DNA of 51,960 nt. It comes from Akkermansia muciniphila (lineage in GTDB: Bacteria > Verrucomicrobiota > Verrucomicrobiia > Limisphaerales > SIBE01). The notes below the pieces were generated by a model. The model searched no databases and had not been told where the DNA came from. It saw only the letters and a list, made by a program, of their open reading frames with translations. Of this stretch, positions 9,115 through 18,490 are shown piece after piece. A program made the position numbers and the translations under genes. Each line of letters starts with the position of its first letter. Position 1 is the stretch's first letter. The stretch lies in contig CAMAWP010000013.1 of assembly GCA_945861765.1 (NCBI GenBank), forward strand, positions 1-51,960. The letters are read 5' to 3'.

Positions 9115-9396
9115 GTGTCCGACCACTTCGCCCTGCTCGACGAACCGCGCCGTCCGTGGCTGGACGCGGATTCCCTCAAACAAAAGTTTCTTGCCCGCTC
9201 GGCGCTCGTGCATCCCGACCGCGTTCATCAATCGCCGACGGCCGAAAAGCTCGCGGCCAACGCGCGCTACACCGCACTCAACGCCGCTTATCAATGTCTG
9301 CGCGAACCTACGCGTTGTCTGATTTCCCATCGCCGGGGTTGCAGAGCTTTTTTATCAAACGCTCGGCCACAGCTTCCTCCTTATCTTCCGGAGTGA
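9115..9396 (+). pseudogene. Truncated HscB-like J-domain co-chaperone
   Basis: GTG at 9115. The first ~68 residues read as an HscB-type J domain: FALLDEPRRPWLD, then VHPDRVHQ with the diagnostic HPD, and ARYTALNAAYQCLREP. HscB normally runs 170-200 residues, with a C-terminal helical domain that contacts the scaffold protein. Here the frame carries on with 25 residues that are simply the antisense of the miaA end (LISHRRGCRAF onward) and stops at 9396. The domain is therefore cut at about 9310-9330. The base composition also changes there. It is probably a non-functional relic at a rearrangement or assembly join. Confidence 0.7.
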
Positions 9397-10279
9397 GCTG
9401 AAGCCACTCCGGTTCCACTTGGCGCCTGAACCAAGTCATTTGGCGCTTCGCAAATTGGCGGGTCCGAAGCTTGACCAAAGCTATGGTGTCGGCGAGAGAC
9501 CTTTCCCCTTGTAAGTATTCGACCGTTTGGCGATATCCGATGGCCTGCAGAGCTGTTCTGTTGGACGCTAGCCCCAATTCCAAAAGGCGCTCAGTTTCAG
9601 CGACCAAACCTAGCTTGAACATTTTGTCCACGCGCTCTTCAATGCGACGTTCCAAATCGTCACGGCGACGTTCCAAGCCAAAAAAGCGCATTCGCTTATG
9701 TCGTGGGGCGTGATTGGGTCCTGAGATCTCCGCGGCCCCTTTCCAGTTCGCTCGTTGCTCGGAGAACGGTTTGCTGGTCAAGCGTATGACCTCGATTGCA
9801 CGAATGACTCGTCTCGGATTTTGCCGGTCGATCTGCTCGAAGGTGACAGGATCTCGCTCCTTTAGCTCGCAAAGCAACTCTGGCAATGGAGTCTTTTCTA
9901 TCAGCTCCCGCAGCGTTGGATCGGACGGAGGTGCTTCACCGAGTCCGTCCAGAAACACGTTGAAGTAGAAGCCTGTGCCGCCACAAAGAATCGGAACTCG
10001 GCCGCGACTGAGGATCTGTTCCACCGCGGCGTTCGCTAACTCGAGGAACTGGGCCGCATCGAAGCTCTCAGTTAAACCCACGACATCAATCAAGTGGTGA
10101 GGAACCAGTTCGCGCTCGGATGCCGAAGGCTTGGCCGTCCCAATGTCTAACAGCCGATAAACCTGCATGGAATCGACAGAAACTATTTCCCCGCCAATTC
10201 GCTGAGCTAAATGCAACGCTACAGCCGATTTCCCGGAGGCGGTTGGACCGGCCAAGAGAATGTTGTGAAGCGGAATCAC
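9308..10279 (-). CDS. miaA: tRNA dimethylallyltransferase MiaA
   Basis: 323 residues. It begins with a P-loop (LLAGPTASGKSAVALHLAQR) and continues with VDSMQVYRLLDIGTAKPS, the HLIDVV segment, PILCGGTGFY, the NPRRVIRAIEV motif and AIGYRQTVEYL, all typical of MiaA. The enzyme adds a dimethylallyl group to N6 of A37 in tRNAs reading codons that start with U. The C-terminal ~15 residues lie in the sequence shared with the truncated J-domain gene, so the natural end may differ. It is transcribed in the same direction as lspA and dnaN. Confidence 0.95.
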   Translation of the reverse strand: MIPLHNILLAGPTASGKSAVALHLAQRIGGEIVSVDSMQVYRLLDIGTAKPSASERELVPHHLIDVVGLTESFDAAQFLELANAAVEQILSRGRVPILCGGTGFYFNVFLDGLGEAPPSDPTLRELIEKTPLPELLCELKERDPVTFEQIDRQNPRRVIRAIEVIRLTSKPFSEQRANWKGAAEISGPNHAPRHKRMRFFGLERRRDDLERRIEERVDKMFKLGLVAETERLLELGLASNRTALQAIGYRQTVEYLQGERSLADTIALVKLRTRQFAKRQMTWFRRQVEPEWLQLTPEDKEEAVAERLIKKLCNPGDGKSDNA

Positions 10280-10374
10280 GGTTGCTGGTTGTTGTTGGTC
10301 TCAGAGGGCTTGAGACGTGAATTGTACTGCCCATCCTGAAACAGAATGGACCCCATGCCGACCATTCTACTGGA

Positions 10375-10899
10375 CTATCCTGGTTGAATCGAGGATTGCG
10401 GATCGGATCGTCGGCTGGGGTCGCTCTGCCAGGAAAGAATAAAAAGCAAGCCAACCCCTATGCAAATTGCGCTGTCGGCTATGTTGAAAGCCGGAAACCC
10501 GATCTGTCCGCCATCGCGTTGGTTTACGTAGAAATATATGAAGTCGATCACATGGCGACGGTCCGGATGAAGCCGATCCACGAGATTGCCCATGATTCCG
10601 CCGAAGAGAAGACCAAGCGCCAACTGGCCAGAAAGTTTCCCAGACTCGAAGTGGCGGCGGCTTAAAAAAAGAACGAGCAAGGCTCCTAGCGAGACGATGG
10701 CGAGCAGATCATTGTTATCTCGAAACAAACTCCAGGCAGCGCCTGTGTTCACCCAGTGAACAAACTTGAAGAAACCCTGAATCATCACGCGTTCTTGGTC
10801 GTAACCGAGATAATTCAACACCAAAAGTTTCGTCAATTGGTCAAAGGCGAGCACCGCTATCGCTACCAGCGCCATCCGTTTGTTTGCTGTTAACTTCAT
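10375..10899 (-). CDS. lspA: Lipoprotein signal peptidase (signal peptidase II)
   Basis: 174 residues with four predicted membrane spans. The catalytic aspartates lie in GNLVDRL and FNIADSAI; NTGAAWSLF is the other conserved LspA box. The enzyme removes the signal peptide from prolipoproteins at the Cys of the lipobox. Two small lipoproteins with lipoboxes are encoded elsewhere in the window. The start MKLTANKRM at 10899 is natural. The tail after the last span is polar. Confidence 0.95.
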   Translation of the reverse strand: MKLTANKRMALVAIAVLAFDQLTKLLVLNYLGYDQERVMIQGFFKFVHWVNTGAAWSLFRDNNDLLAIVSLGALLVLFLSRRHFESGKLSGQLALGLLFGGIMGNLVDRLHPDRRHVIDFIYFYVNQRDGGQIGFPAFNIADSAICIGVGLLFILSWQSDPSRRSDPQSSIQPG

Positions 10900-11008
10900 T
10901 TATCGGCCGTCCGGCAGTTCCCTGCGTTTTCTAAAGCTGGCTCCGCCTGCTTTTCGGGTGTTGCGTTGGATCGGCGCCCGTTTTCCGGATGAGGTGGCGT
11001 CGCAAGAA

Positions 11009-12118
11009 TCAAGTCATCCGCATCGGCATAAGGACATAGAGGAACGGCCCGTTTATTTTTACAACGCCAGGGCTCAATTCATCGATCAGCTCGATATAGA
11101 TCTCGTCGTCCTCAAGAGCTTTAAGAGGATCCATCAGATAGGTGGGATTGAAAGCGACCGCTATGTCCTTACCCTTGTAGTTGATAGCTATGCTTTCTCT
11201 AGCTTCGCCGACCTCGGGCGTATTGGCGGTGATGGCCAGATTGTTTTTTGTGAAAGACAGTTTAACCGAATTCGACTTTTCACTGGTCATTATCTCGGCC
11301 CGCCTCAAAGCCTGAAGCAATTCTTCCCTGGCCAGCGGGACGCGTTCCTTGGTTTCATTGGGAATAACTTGTCGATAATTCGGATAATTCCCCTCGACCA
11401 GCTTTGAAATAATCAACACCGACAACCCGGTGTCATCCTGTAAAGTGAAAGCAACTTGGTTTTCCGTGGACTTAATCTCGACGTTTCCTTTGGCTTGCAG
11501 CAACCGGTTCAGCTCATTAATCGCCTTGGTTGGAACGATAAATTCCGCTTGGCCGTCTGGTGGAATATCTACTTCTTCGTCGGCCATAGCCAGCCTCCGC
11601 CCATCCGTAGCCACCATCGTCATCTTGTGCTCCTTCAAACTGAAGAATATGCCATTCAAGACGAATCGCGTTTCGTCCGTGGAGATGGCAAAGGAGGTTT
11701 TGCGCAGCATGCCTTTCAGCTTATCCTGCGGGACCACGATTCGCCTCTTTTCTGCGAACTTGGGCAGCGGCGGAAACTCTTCGGCACCTAACCCGTTGAT
11801 TTTGTAGTAGGACGCGCCAGACCGGAGACTGCAGAAGTTTTTCTCGTCCACTTCCATTTCTATTTCCTGATTGGCCAATTCACGGACGATGCCGAAGAGC
11901 TTCTTTACTGGCAGGGTTGTAGCGCCTGGTCTGCTGACATTGGCTTCGACAGAACAGACTACTGTGACATCGAGATCCGTGGCCGTTAGCTCAAGACTAT
12001 TACCTTCAGCGCGGAGCAGAACATTCGAAAGGATGGGCAACGTCGTTCGAGAACTCACTATGTTCTGAACTGCTTGAAGGCCATGGATGATTTGCTCTTT
12101 GCTAAGCGTTAGTTTCAT
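11009..12118 (-). CDS. dnaN: DNA polymerase III beta subunit (sliding clamp)
   Basis: 369 residues from MKLTLSKEQIIHGLQAVQNI. The family features are SSRTTLPILSNVLL, LTATDLDV, FVLNGIFF, VATDGRRLA and the C-terminal GPFLYVLMPMRM. The homodimeric clamp tethers polymerase III to DNA. An upstream in-frame start 13 codons earlier exists, but MKLTLSKEQ is the usual clamp N-terminus, so the start is set at 12118. dnaN often lies near the replication origin; here dnaA is not in the window. The upstream non-coding region carries DnaA-box-like words. lspA and miaA follow on the same strand. Confidence 0.97.
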   Translation of the reverse strand: MKLTLSKEQIIHGLQAVQNIVSSRTTLPILSNVLLRAEGNSLELTATDLDVTVVCSVEANVSRPGATTLPVKKLFGIVRELANQEIEMEVDEKNFCSLRSGASYYKINGLGAEEFPPLPKFAEKRRIVVPQDKLKGMLRKTSFAISTDETRFVLNGIFFSLKEHKMTMVATDGRRLAMADEEVDIPPDGQAEFIVPTKAINELNRLLQAKGNVEIKSTENQVAFTLQDDTGLSVLIISKLVEGNYPNYRQVIPNETKERVPLAREELLQALRRAEIMTSEKSNSVKLSFTKNNLAITANTPEVGEARESIAINYKGKDIAVAFNPTYLMDPLKALEDDEIYIELIDELSPGVVKINGPFLYVLMPMRMT

Positions 12119-12481
12119 TAGTCCCTTAATAGTACTCTGTTCTAAATAAAGAAACACTCTTATTAAGGGTTGTGAATAATTTAAAGAACCTTGGGTGTCA
12201 AGTTTGGCTCAAAGGGTTACGTAGAAAAAGAGGGTGCGAACAGAGACACGGAAAGGCATCACGCGGTAACGGAAAGTAGGAGTTATCCCCATTGTTCCCA
12301 AGACGTTCACAGGCTGTTGGACAACAGTTCGCCCTCCTCAGCGAATCAGAGGCGCCGACGATAAATCCATGTTCATAGCTCATTTGAGGCGAAGCGGCTT
12401 CGTGGGATATGCGTCGTGCTTGAGAAGTGCTACGCATTTTAGGCTGTATTTTTAGTCTTCCGCTACTAGAGTTCACAATTG
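12119..12481. other. Non-coding region upstream of dnaN with DnaA-box-like sites (candidate origin element)
   Basis: 363 bases between the divergent dnaN and DUF1549 genes with no credible gene. Seen directly: a perfect 9-bp inverted repeat, CCCTTAATA at 12123-12131 and TATTAAGGG at 12161-12169; TGTGAATAA at 12171-12179, whose complement TTATTCACA fits the DnaA-box consensus TTATNCACA; and TTATCCCCA at 12283-12291, one base off TTATCCACA. The stretch 12121-12185 is AT-rich. It may be the dnaN promoter region only, or part of an origin. Confidence 0.4.
12123..12169. repeat. Perfect 9-bp inverted repeat upstream of dnaN
   Basis: CCCTTAATA at 12123-12131 and its exact reverse complement at 12161-12169 are separated by 29 bases. 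The proximal arm lies 4 bases upstream of the dnaN start codon, so a protein bound here would probably control dnaN, or the pair could form a stem in its leader. Confidence 0.6.
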
Positions 12482-15082
12482 ATGAAACCCGAGTTGCGCA
12501 GATGGATTTCTGTTTATTTTGTGATGCATTGCTGCCTGGTCTTGGCGAAAATCACGCCTGAGCAGGCTAAATCTCTTCCGCCCGCCGCCGGGCATCCAAT
12601 CGACTTCACGAAAGAAATTAAGCCGATCTTCGAAGCGAGCTGCATTAAATGTCACGGTCGCGGGAAGGACAAAGGAGGCCTTCTAATTGACTCGCGTGAG
12701 ACTGTGATGAAAGGCGGCGCCTCAGGCCCTGCGGTTGTCGTAGGCAAGAGCGCGGAGAGCTTGCTGATCGAACTGGTTGCAGGCCTTGAGCCGGACAACA
12801 TCATGCCGCAAAAAGGTTCCAAGCTGACGCCAACACAGATCGGCCTGTTGCGCGCCTGGATTGATCAGGGCCTTCCCTGGGACGAAGGCATTAGTTTTGG
12901 AAAACTGCCGCCAGTCAATCTTTGGCCTCGTCAACCCCAGATCCCAGGGAGCAGCAAAGCCCTCGGCTCCAAAAACGCGGTTGATTTGATTCTGCAGCCC
13001 TATTATGCAACGCACCATGTGCAACCCGGCAAGCCCGTCAATGACCGCCTCTTTGCCCGACGCGTTTATCTCGATATCATCGGACTTTTGCCGATGCCAG
13101 CCGAATTGGACGAATTTGCCGCAGATAAGCGTTCTGGGAAGCGCGAGCGGCTTGTGAAGCGTTTGCTGTCGGATAACCAGCGTTATGCCGAGCATTGGCT
13201 GACGTTTTGGAATGACGCTCTGCGCAACGATTACAAAGGTACCGGCTATATCGATGAAGGCCGCAAGCAGATCACTGGCTGGCTTTATTCCGCACTCGCA
13301 AAGAATTTGTCATACGACCGATTTGTGGCGGAGTTGATCAATCCGACGCCTGAATCAGAGGGCTTCGTGAAGGGCATCGTCTGGCGCGGCGTGGTGAATG
13401 CGAGCCAAACGCCGCCGATGCAGGCCGCCCAGAATATTTCGCAGGTCTTCATGGGCGTCAACTTAAAGTGCGCTTCCTGTCACGATAGCTTCATCAATGA
13501 TTGGTCGTTGGCTGACGCTTACGGCTTGGCCAGTATTTATTCCACCAACGCATTGGAGCTGGTCCACTGCGACAAACCGACCGGTCGCACGGCCACGATG
13601 AAGTTCATCTATTCCGAGCTGGGCAGCATCGACGCGAAAGCATCCAAGCCGGAACGTTTGAAACAGCTTGCCGACCTCATGACCCAAAAACAAAACGGAC
13701 GGCTCACACGGACCATCGTCAATCGACTCTGGGCCAAGTTTATTGGCCGCGGTTTGGTGGAGCCCGTCGATGATATGGAAGCTCCAGGGTGGAACTCTGA
13801 TTTGCTCGATTGGCTGGCGATGGATCTCGCCGAAAACCAATACGATTTGAAAAAGACAATCGAGCGCATCGTGACCTCGGAAGCCTACCAAATGACCTCT
13901 GTTCCTTTGGCTGAACAAAAGGCGAAGGACGACGTCTTTCGAGGGCCGACAGTGCGCCGTCTCTCCGCAGAGCAATACGTTGACGCTTTGGCTTCGATCA
14001 CCGGCATAGGTTTCACCTTGCCAATCGCTCGAATCAACGCCCCTGTGGAAAGCCAATCGCGACTTGCTCCGACACCATCACTGGACCGCGTCCTGAAGCC
14101 GAAATGGATTTGGAACAGTGCCGATGCCGCGAAGAAAAGCGAACCAGGCACCGTTTACTTGCTTAAACCGATTTATCTCCCCGAACTACCAACGGCAGCC
14201 AGTGTCGTCATGACGTGCGACAATAGCTTCAAGCTCTACATTAATGGCAAGGAAGTGGCCTCCGGAAAAGATCACACCAAACCGACGTTAATTGATGTCC
14301 GGTCGCATCTGGGCAAAGGACAAAACATTTTCGCCGTTGCGGCTGTAAACGACCGAGGAGCGCCTAACAACAAAGAGGCCGAACAATCTAGTCCCGCGGG
14401 ATTGCTTTTGCATGCTCGGATTCGTCACGAGACAACGACACTATCCAAGAGGGCTTCTGCTGTGACTCGGTCCCGCGGGTTTTCTGAGCCCACCAAGGAC
14501 GAAACCACTGATTCTGCGCCACGCATCCCTGTGGAAACCGTGCTCGATTTTGTTAGCGATGCTTCCTGGATTTGGTCCACGGAAAAGCTCGATGGGTGGG
14601 AGAAGAAAGATTTTTCAGCAGTGGGTTGGCGGCCCGCGTATGAGATTGGCGATATTGGTGTGGCTCCTTGGAACTTGGAGGCAAAAATCGCAGAGATGCT
14701 ATCAGCGTCCTCTCTTTATGGGCATGTCCGCGCTTCGTTGGTGAACGCTGATCCTTTGATGCTGGCTCTCGGCCGACCAAACCGCGAGCAGGTCATCACG
14801 ACCAGACCGTCCGCAGCGACGACTCTCCAAGCCTTGGAATTGACGAATGGGGCGACTCTGGCTGAGCAAGTCAAGCGCGGTGCAACCAAGCTGATTGAGG
14901 AAAACAGTTCCTCCTCGAAAACACTGATAACGGACTTATATCAGCGTGCTCTTTGCCGAAAGCCGGCTCCAGCCGAGTTGCATCTGGCCGAAGAGCTGGT
15001 CGGTTCGCCGCCGAAGAAGGAAGGCGTCGAGGATCTGTTATGGGCCACGACTATGCTGCCTGAATTTCAACTAATCTACTGA
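12482..15082 (+). CDS. DUF1549/DUF1553 secreted cytochrome-like protein (PSCyt1-PSCyt2-PSD1)
   Basis: 866 residues with an N-terminal hydrophobic export signal (residues 1-22). A planctomycete-type cytochrome c domain with Cys54-Ile-Lys-Cys57-His58 and IMPQKGSKLT follows at about 45-115. Then comes DUF1549 (about 155-360, with RRVYLDIIGLLP and CASCHDSF, a second CxxCH) and DUF1553 (about 390-500 and again at the C-terminus, ending in LPEFQLIY). Between the DUF1553 parts lies an inserted beta-sandwich-like domain (DNSFKLYINGKEVA). Such proteins are abundant in Planctomycetes and Verrucomicrobia and are usually paired with DUF1501 proteins, as here. The exact substrate is unknown; a periplasmic role in polysaccharide breakdown is often proposed. 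Confidence 0.9.
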   Translation: MKPELRRWISVYFVMHCCLVLAKITPEQAKSLPPAAGHPIDFTKEIKPIFEASCIKCHGRGKDKGGLLIDSRETVMKGGASGPAVVVGKSAESLLIELVAGLEPDNIMPQKGSKLTPTQIGLLRAWIDQGLPWDEGISFGKLPPVNLWPRQPQIPGSSKALGSKNAVDLILQPYYATHHVQPGKPVNDRLFARRVYLDIIGLLPMPAELDEFAADKRSGKRERLVKRLLSDNQRYAEHWLTFWNDALRNDYKGTGYIDEGRKQITGWLYSALAKNLSYDRFVAELINPTPESEGFVKGIVWRGVVNASQTPPMQAAQNISQVFMGVNLKCASCHDSFINDWSLADAYGLASIYSTNALELVHCDKPTGRTATMKFIYSELGSIDAKASKPERLKQLADLMTQKQNGRLTRTIVNRLWAKFIGRGLVEPVDDMEAPGWNSDLLDWLAMDLAENQYDLKKTIERIVTSEAYQMTSVPLAEQKAKDDVFRGPTVRRLSAEQYVDALASITGIGFTLPIARINAPVESQSRLAPTPSLDRVLKPKWIWNSADAAKKSEPGTVYLLKPIYLPELPTAASVVMTCDNSFKLYINGKEVASGKDHTKPTLIDVRSHLGKGQNIFAVAAVNDRGAPNNKEAEQSSPAGLLLHARIRHETTTLSKRASAVTRSRGFSEPTKDETTDSAPRIPVETVLDFVSDASWIWSTEKLDGWEKKDFSAVGWRPAYEIGDIGVAPWNLEAKIAEMLSASSLYGHVRASLVNADPLMLALGRPNREQVITTRPSAATTLQALELTNGATLAEQVKRGATKLIEENSSSSKTLITDLYQRALCRKPAPAELHLAEELVGSPPKKEGVEDLLWATTMLPEFQLIY

Positions 15083-15091
15083 GGTGACCTT

Positions 15092-16591
15092 ATGAAAAAG
15101 CAATGGAATCGTCGCGAATTCGTTCGCACGGCGAGCGCGGCGACGCTTTGCGCGCTGGCTGCTGGCTATCCGCGTCAACTGCTGGCCGCGGAACCGGAGC
15201 CGCTCGAGAAGATTCAGCCGACGGCTGACACTATCATTGTCCTCTGGATGGGCGGGGGGATGGCCCACACTGAAACCTTCGACCCAAAACGCTACACGCC
15301 TTATGAAAAAGGTCTCAAGCCAAATCAGGTCTTGAGCACGTTTCCGAGCATCGACACGGCTGTCGATCACATTAAGATTTCCGAAGGCTTGGAAAAAATC
15401 GCCCGTGTCATGGACCGCGGAGCTCTGATTCGCAGTTACACGGCCGGCGACCTTGGTTTCATCCTGCACTCACGCCACCAGTACCATTGGCATACCGGCT
15501 ACACGCCGCCGCAGACTGTCGCCGCCCCGCACATCGGTGCCGTTATCTCGCGGACACTTGGTCCATTGAATCCGGCGGTACCAGCATTCATCAATGTCGG
15601 CCAGCGCTTCGACCTGGGCGAAGGCGAGGAATTAAAGGCTTTCACCACTTCTGGATTTCTTGGCAGCGAGTACGGGCCTTTCAACATTCCGTTTCCTGAC
15701 CAAGCTGCCGATAGCGTTAGGCCGCCGCCGGGGATGAGTCCTTCCCGTTTTGAAAATCGCGATAAATTCTACAGGAAGCTGCTGGCCAACAGTCCGGTTG
15801 GCGAGCTTGGCAGCGATTATCAAAAGGAATCGCTGGTTCGTTCGATGGACAGAGCCCATCTCTTATTGAGCTCGCCAGCAGCCAAAGCATTTGACCTGGC
15901 CCTCGAACCGGAAGAGTCGGTCCGGAAATATCTTCCGCCCGGCATTGATCCTCGCAAATCCTTTACTGCCGCCCAGTCTCGCGACGGCTCTTACGAGAGC
16001 CAAACGCTGGGGCGATTTGGTCTTGGTTGCCTGCTGGCGCGTCGATTGGCTGAGGTCGGAGCGCGCTACATCGAGGTGACGACTGAGTATATTCCGTTCC
16101 TGAATTGGGACACACACGAGAATGGCCACACCAAGCTCGTGAATATGAAGAAACAGATCGATGCGTCAGTTGCTCAGCTCGTGTTGGATTTGGAAGAGCG
16201 CGGGTTGCTGAACCGCACGCTGATCGTTTTGGCGAGCGAATTCAGTCGCGACATGATCACCGAAGGCAAGCCCGACAAAAAAGTTAAAGATCAAGTGGAA
16301 GTGCCCGAACTGATCAACGACATGAAATTCTACGGAATGCACCGGCATTTTACCGATGCCGGAAGCGTCCTCCTGTTTGGCGGCGGCATTAAGAAGGGCC
16401 ACGTTCACGGAATCACCGCGGATGAACGGCCGTGTAAGACGTTAGAGAAGCGAGTCACCATCGAAGATCTTCATGCGACTCTTTTCCGCGCCATGGGCAT
16501 TCCGGCGCGGCTTGCTTATGAAGTGGAGAAGCGGCCGTTCTATGTCACTCGCGATGGCTTGGGTCGCCCAATTCTCGATCTGTTTGGTTGA
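15092..16591 (+). CDS. DUF1501 domain protein, Tat-exported
   Basis: 499 residues. The N-terminus carries a twin-arginine signal (NRREFVRTAS, Arg7-Arg8) followed by a hydrophobic stretch and an Ala-rich cleavage region. The body is a DUF1501 domain of the alkaline phosphatase/sulfatase-like fold: TIIVLWMGGGMAHTETFDPK, RHQYHWHTGY, EVTTEYIPFLNWDTHENGH and VLASEFSRD. The start lies 9 bases after the DUF1549 gene, so the two are co-transcribed. Partner proteins of this pair are thought to work together outside the cytoplasm; the chemistry is not known. Confidence 0.92.
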   Translation: MKKQWNRREFVRTASAATLCALAAGYPRQLLAAEPEPLEKIQPTADTIIVLWMGGGMAHTETFDPKRYTPYEKGLKPNQVLSTFPSIDTAVDHIKISEGLEKIARVMDRGALIRSYTAGDLGFILHSRHQYHWHTGYTPPQTVAAPHIGAVISRTLGPLNPAVPAFINVGQRFDLGEGEELKAFTTSGFLGSEYGPFNIPFPDQAADSVRPPPGMSPSRFENRDKFYRKLLANSPVGELGSDYQKESLVRSMDRAHLLLSSPAAKAFDLALEPEESVRKYLPPGIDPRKSFTAAQSRDGSYESQTLGRFGLGCLLARRLAEVGARYIEVTTEYIPFLNWDTHENGHTKLVNMKKQIDASVAQLVLDLEERGLLNRTLIVLASEFSRDMITEGKPDKKVKDQVEVPELINDMKFYGMHRHFTDAGSVLLFGGGIKKGHVHGITADERPCKTLEKRVTIEDLHATLFRAMGIPARLAYEVEKRPFYVTRDGLGRPILDLFG

Positions 16592-16879
16592 GCGGTTAGG
16601 CCGGATTATCTAGGTGGTCAGTTAGATATTTCGCTGCTTTCCTTTGCATCGAGCGGGGATTCTCAATCTCTTCTCCGACGAAACTGCGGACGGAGCAGAG
16701 CGGTTTGGTGACTCGGGAGCGTGTCACTGTGCCGTCTTGTTTGCGGCCCGCGAAGGCTTCCGAAATCGAGCGTTGCTGGTCGTCCTCGGAGGTTCACCCC
16801 GAATCTCGACGAATTAGTTTCCTTCCCATTTCTGAATTTCCGTGTTTCTATCCAACCGTTTCTTTGCTCGCTCAACTTT

Positions 16880-18475
16880 ATGAAATTCACAAACGAACAG
16901 CTCTGGGTCCGCTTTCAGAAATATTATACCGAGTTCCCTTCCATAGGACTATCGATCGATTTAAGCCGCTTGAATTTTGGTGAGGATTATGTTGCTTCGA
17001 TGGATTCGAAAATGCGGCAGGCCTTCGAAGCGATGGCGGATTTGGAGAAAGGAGGCATCGCCAATCCCGATGAAAAACGGATGGTCGGGCACTATTGGTT
17101 GCGCAACCCTTCGCTAGCGCCCACGCCGGCTATCTGCCGTGAGATCGAAGAAACCTTCAAATCGATCAAATCCTTCGCCGCCGATGTGCATGCGGGAAAA
17201 GTCCACGGTGCCCGCGGGCCGTTTCGAAACTTGCTGGTTATTGGGATTGGTGGCTCCGCGCTCGGCCCGCAATTTGTTTCCAGCGCTCTCGGTCAGCCAG
17301 CCACGGACAAACTGGATGTTTATTTCTTCGACAATACGGATCCGGATGGGTTCGACAAAGTGCTGGCCCGACTCCAAAACGCATTGGGCACAACCTTGTG
17401 CGTCGTGATCTCTAAATCCGGCGGCACCAAAGAAACCCGCAACGGAATGCTGGAAGCAAAGTTGGTTTACGAGAAGGCCGGTCTTAAGTTCGAAGCTCAC
17501 GCAGTGGCTGTGACCGGGGCTCAAAGTGCCCTGGATCGAGTTGCTGAATCCGGAGGATGGCTCCGGCGCTTTCCAATGTGGGATTGGGTTGGCGGTCGAA
17601 CCAGCGAGCTCTCGGCTGTCGGACTCTTACCCGCTGCCTTGCAAGGACTCGATATCGACGGAATGATTGCTGGAGCGAAGGCTTGCGACGACATCACACG
17701 CCAGGCGAACGTCGAAGGAAACCCATCGGCTCAGCTTGCTCTCATGTGGTATTATACCGGCGGGGGCAAGGGCACGAAGGACATGGTCGTCTTACCTTAC
17801 AAGGATCGTCTGGAACTGTTTTCAAAGTATCTGCAACAGCTCCTCATGGAGTCGCTTGGGAAAGAATTGAACCTCCAAGGCCAGGTCGTTAACCAAGGCC
17901 TTGCCGTTTATGGGAACAAGGGATCTACCGATCAACACGCTTATGTGCAACAGCTTAGAGATGGATTGAACAATTTCTTTGTGACTTTTATCGAGGTCCT
18001 CAAAGACCGGGCTACTGATTCCCTCGCGGTTGAGCCAGATGTAACCGCCGGCGATTTCCTGAGCGGGTTCTTGTTGGGCACGCGCCAAGCGCTTTATGAG
18101 AACGATCGGGAGTCCATTACATTGACTGTTCGGGAAGTGTCGCCATTTAGCATCGGGGTTCTCATCGCTCTGTACGAGAGAGCGGTGGGCTTGTACGCCT
18201 CACTGATTAACATTAATGCCTACCATCAACCGGGCGTGGAATCTGGAAAGAAAGCCGCTGAAGCGGTCATTCTATTGCAACTGAGAGTATTAGATTACTT
18301 GAGGGCAAAGAAGGGGCATTGGCTTACTTCCGCTCAGATCGCGAGCGGTATTGGCGCTCACGGCCAATTCGAGACGGTTTTTAAGATATGCGAACACTTG
18401 TCGGCAAACCCCGGCCGAGGTATTCGTAAGAAACTCGGGCCCACCAGCTTTGCCGCTTCCTATGACATGGGCTAG
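16880..18475 (+). CDS. pgi: Glucose-6-phosphate isomerase
   Basis: 531 residues from MKFTNEQLW. The frame stays open upstream, but the earlier residues do not look like a protein, so 16880 is chosen. Sugar isomerase domains are clear: [13 protein letters not shown] at about residue 120, [13 protein letters not shown] for phosphate binding, and [21 protein letters not shown] further on. The enzyme interconverts glucose-6-phosphate and fructose-6-phosphate. It ends 15 bases before mnmG, so the two are probably transcribed together. Confidence 0.93.
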   Translation: MKFTNEQLWVRFQKYYTEFPSIGLSIDLSRLNFGEDYVASMDSKMRQAFEAMADLEKGGIANPDEKRMVGHYWLRNPSLAPTPAICREIEETFKSIKSFAADVHAGKVHGARGPFRNLLVIGIGGSALGPQFVSSALGQPATDKLDVYFFDNTDPDGFDKVLARLQNALGTTLCVVISKSGGTKETRNGMLEAKLVYEKAGLKFEAHAVAVTGAQSALDRVAESGGWLRRFPMWDWVGGRTSELSAVGLLPAALQGLDIDGMIAGAKACDDITRQANVEGNPSAQLALMWYYTGGGKGTKDMVVLPYKDRLELFSKYLQQLLMESLGKELNLQGQVVNQGLAVYGNKGSTDQHAYVQQLRDGLNNFFVTFIEVLKDRATDSLAVEPDVTAGDFLSGFLLGTRQALYENDRESITLTVREVSPFSIGVLIALYERAVGLYASLININAYHQPGVESGKKAAEAVILLQLRVLDYLRAKKGHWLTSAQIASGIGAHGQFETVFKICEHLSANPGRGIRKKLGPTSFAASYDMG

Positions 18476-18490
18476 TTTCTTCGGTCGGTT

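Noticed and set aside
12198..12476. Minus-strand gene between dnaN and the DUF1549 gene
   Set aside because: Low-quality composition, no ribosome site, no recognisable motif; it covers the candidate origin region.
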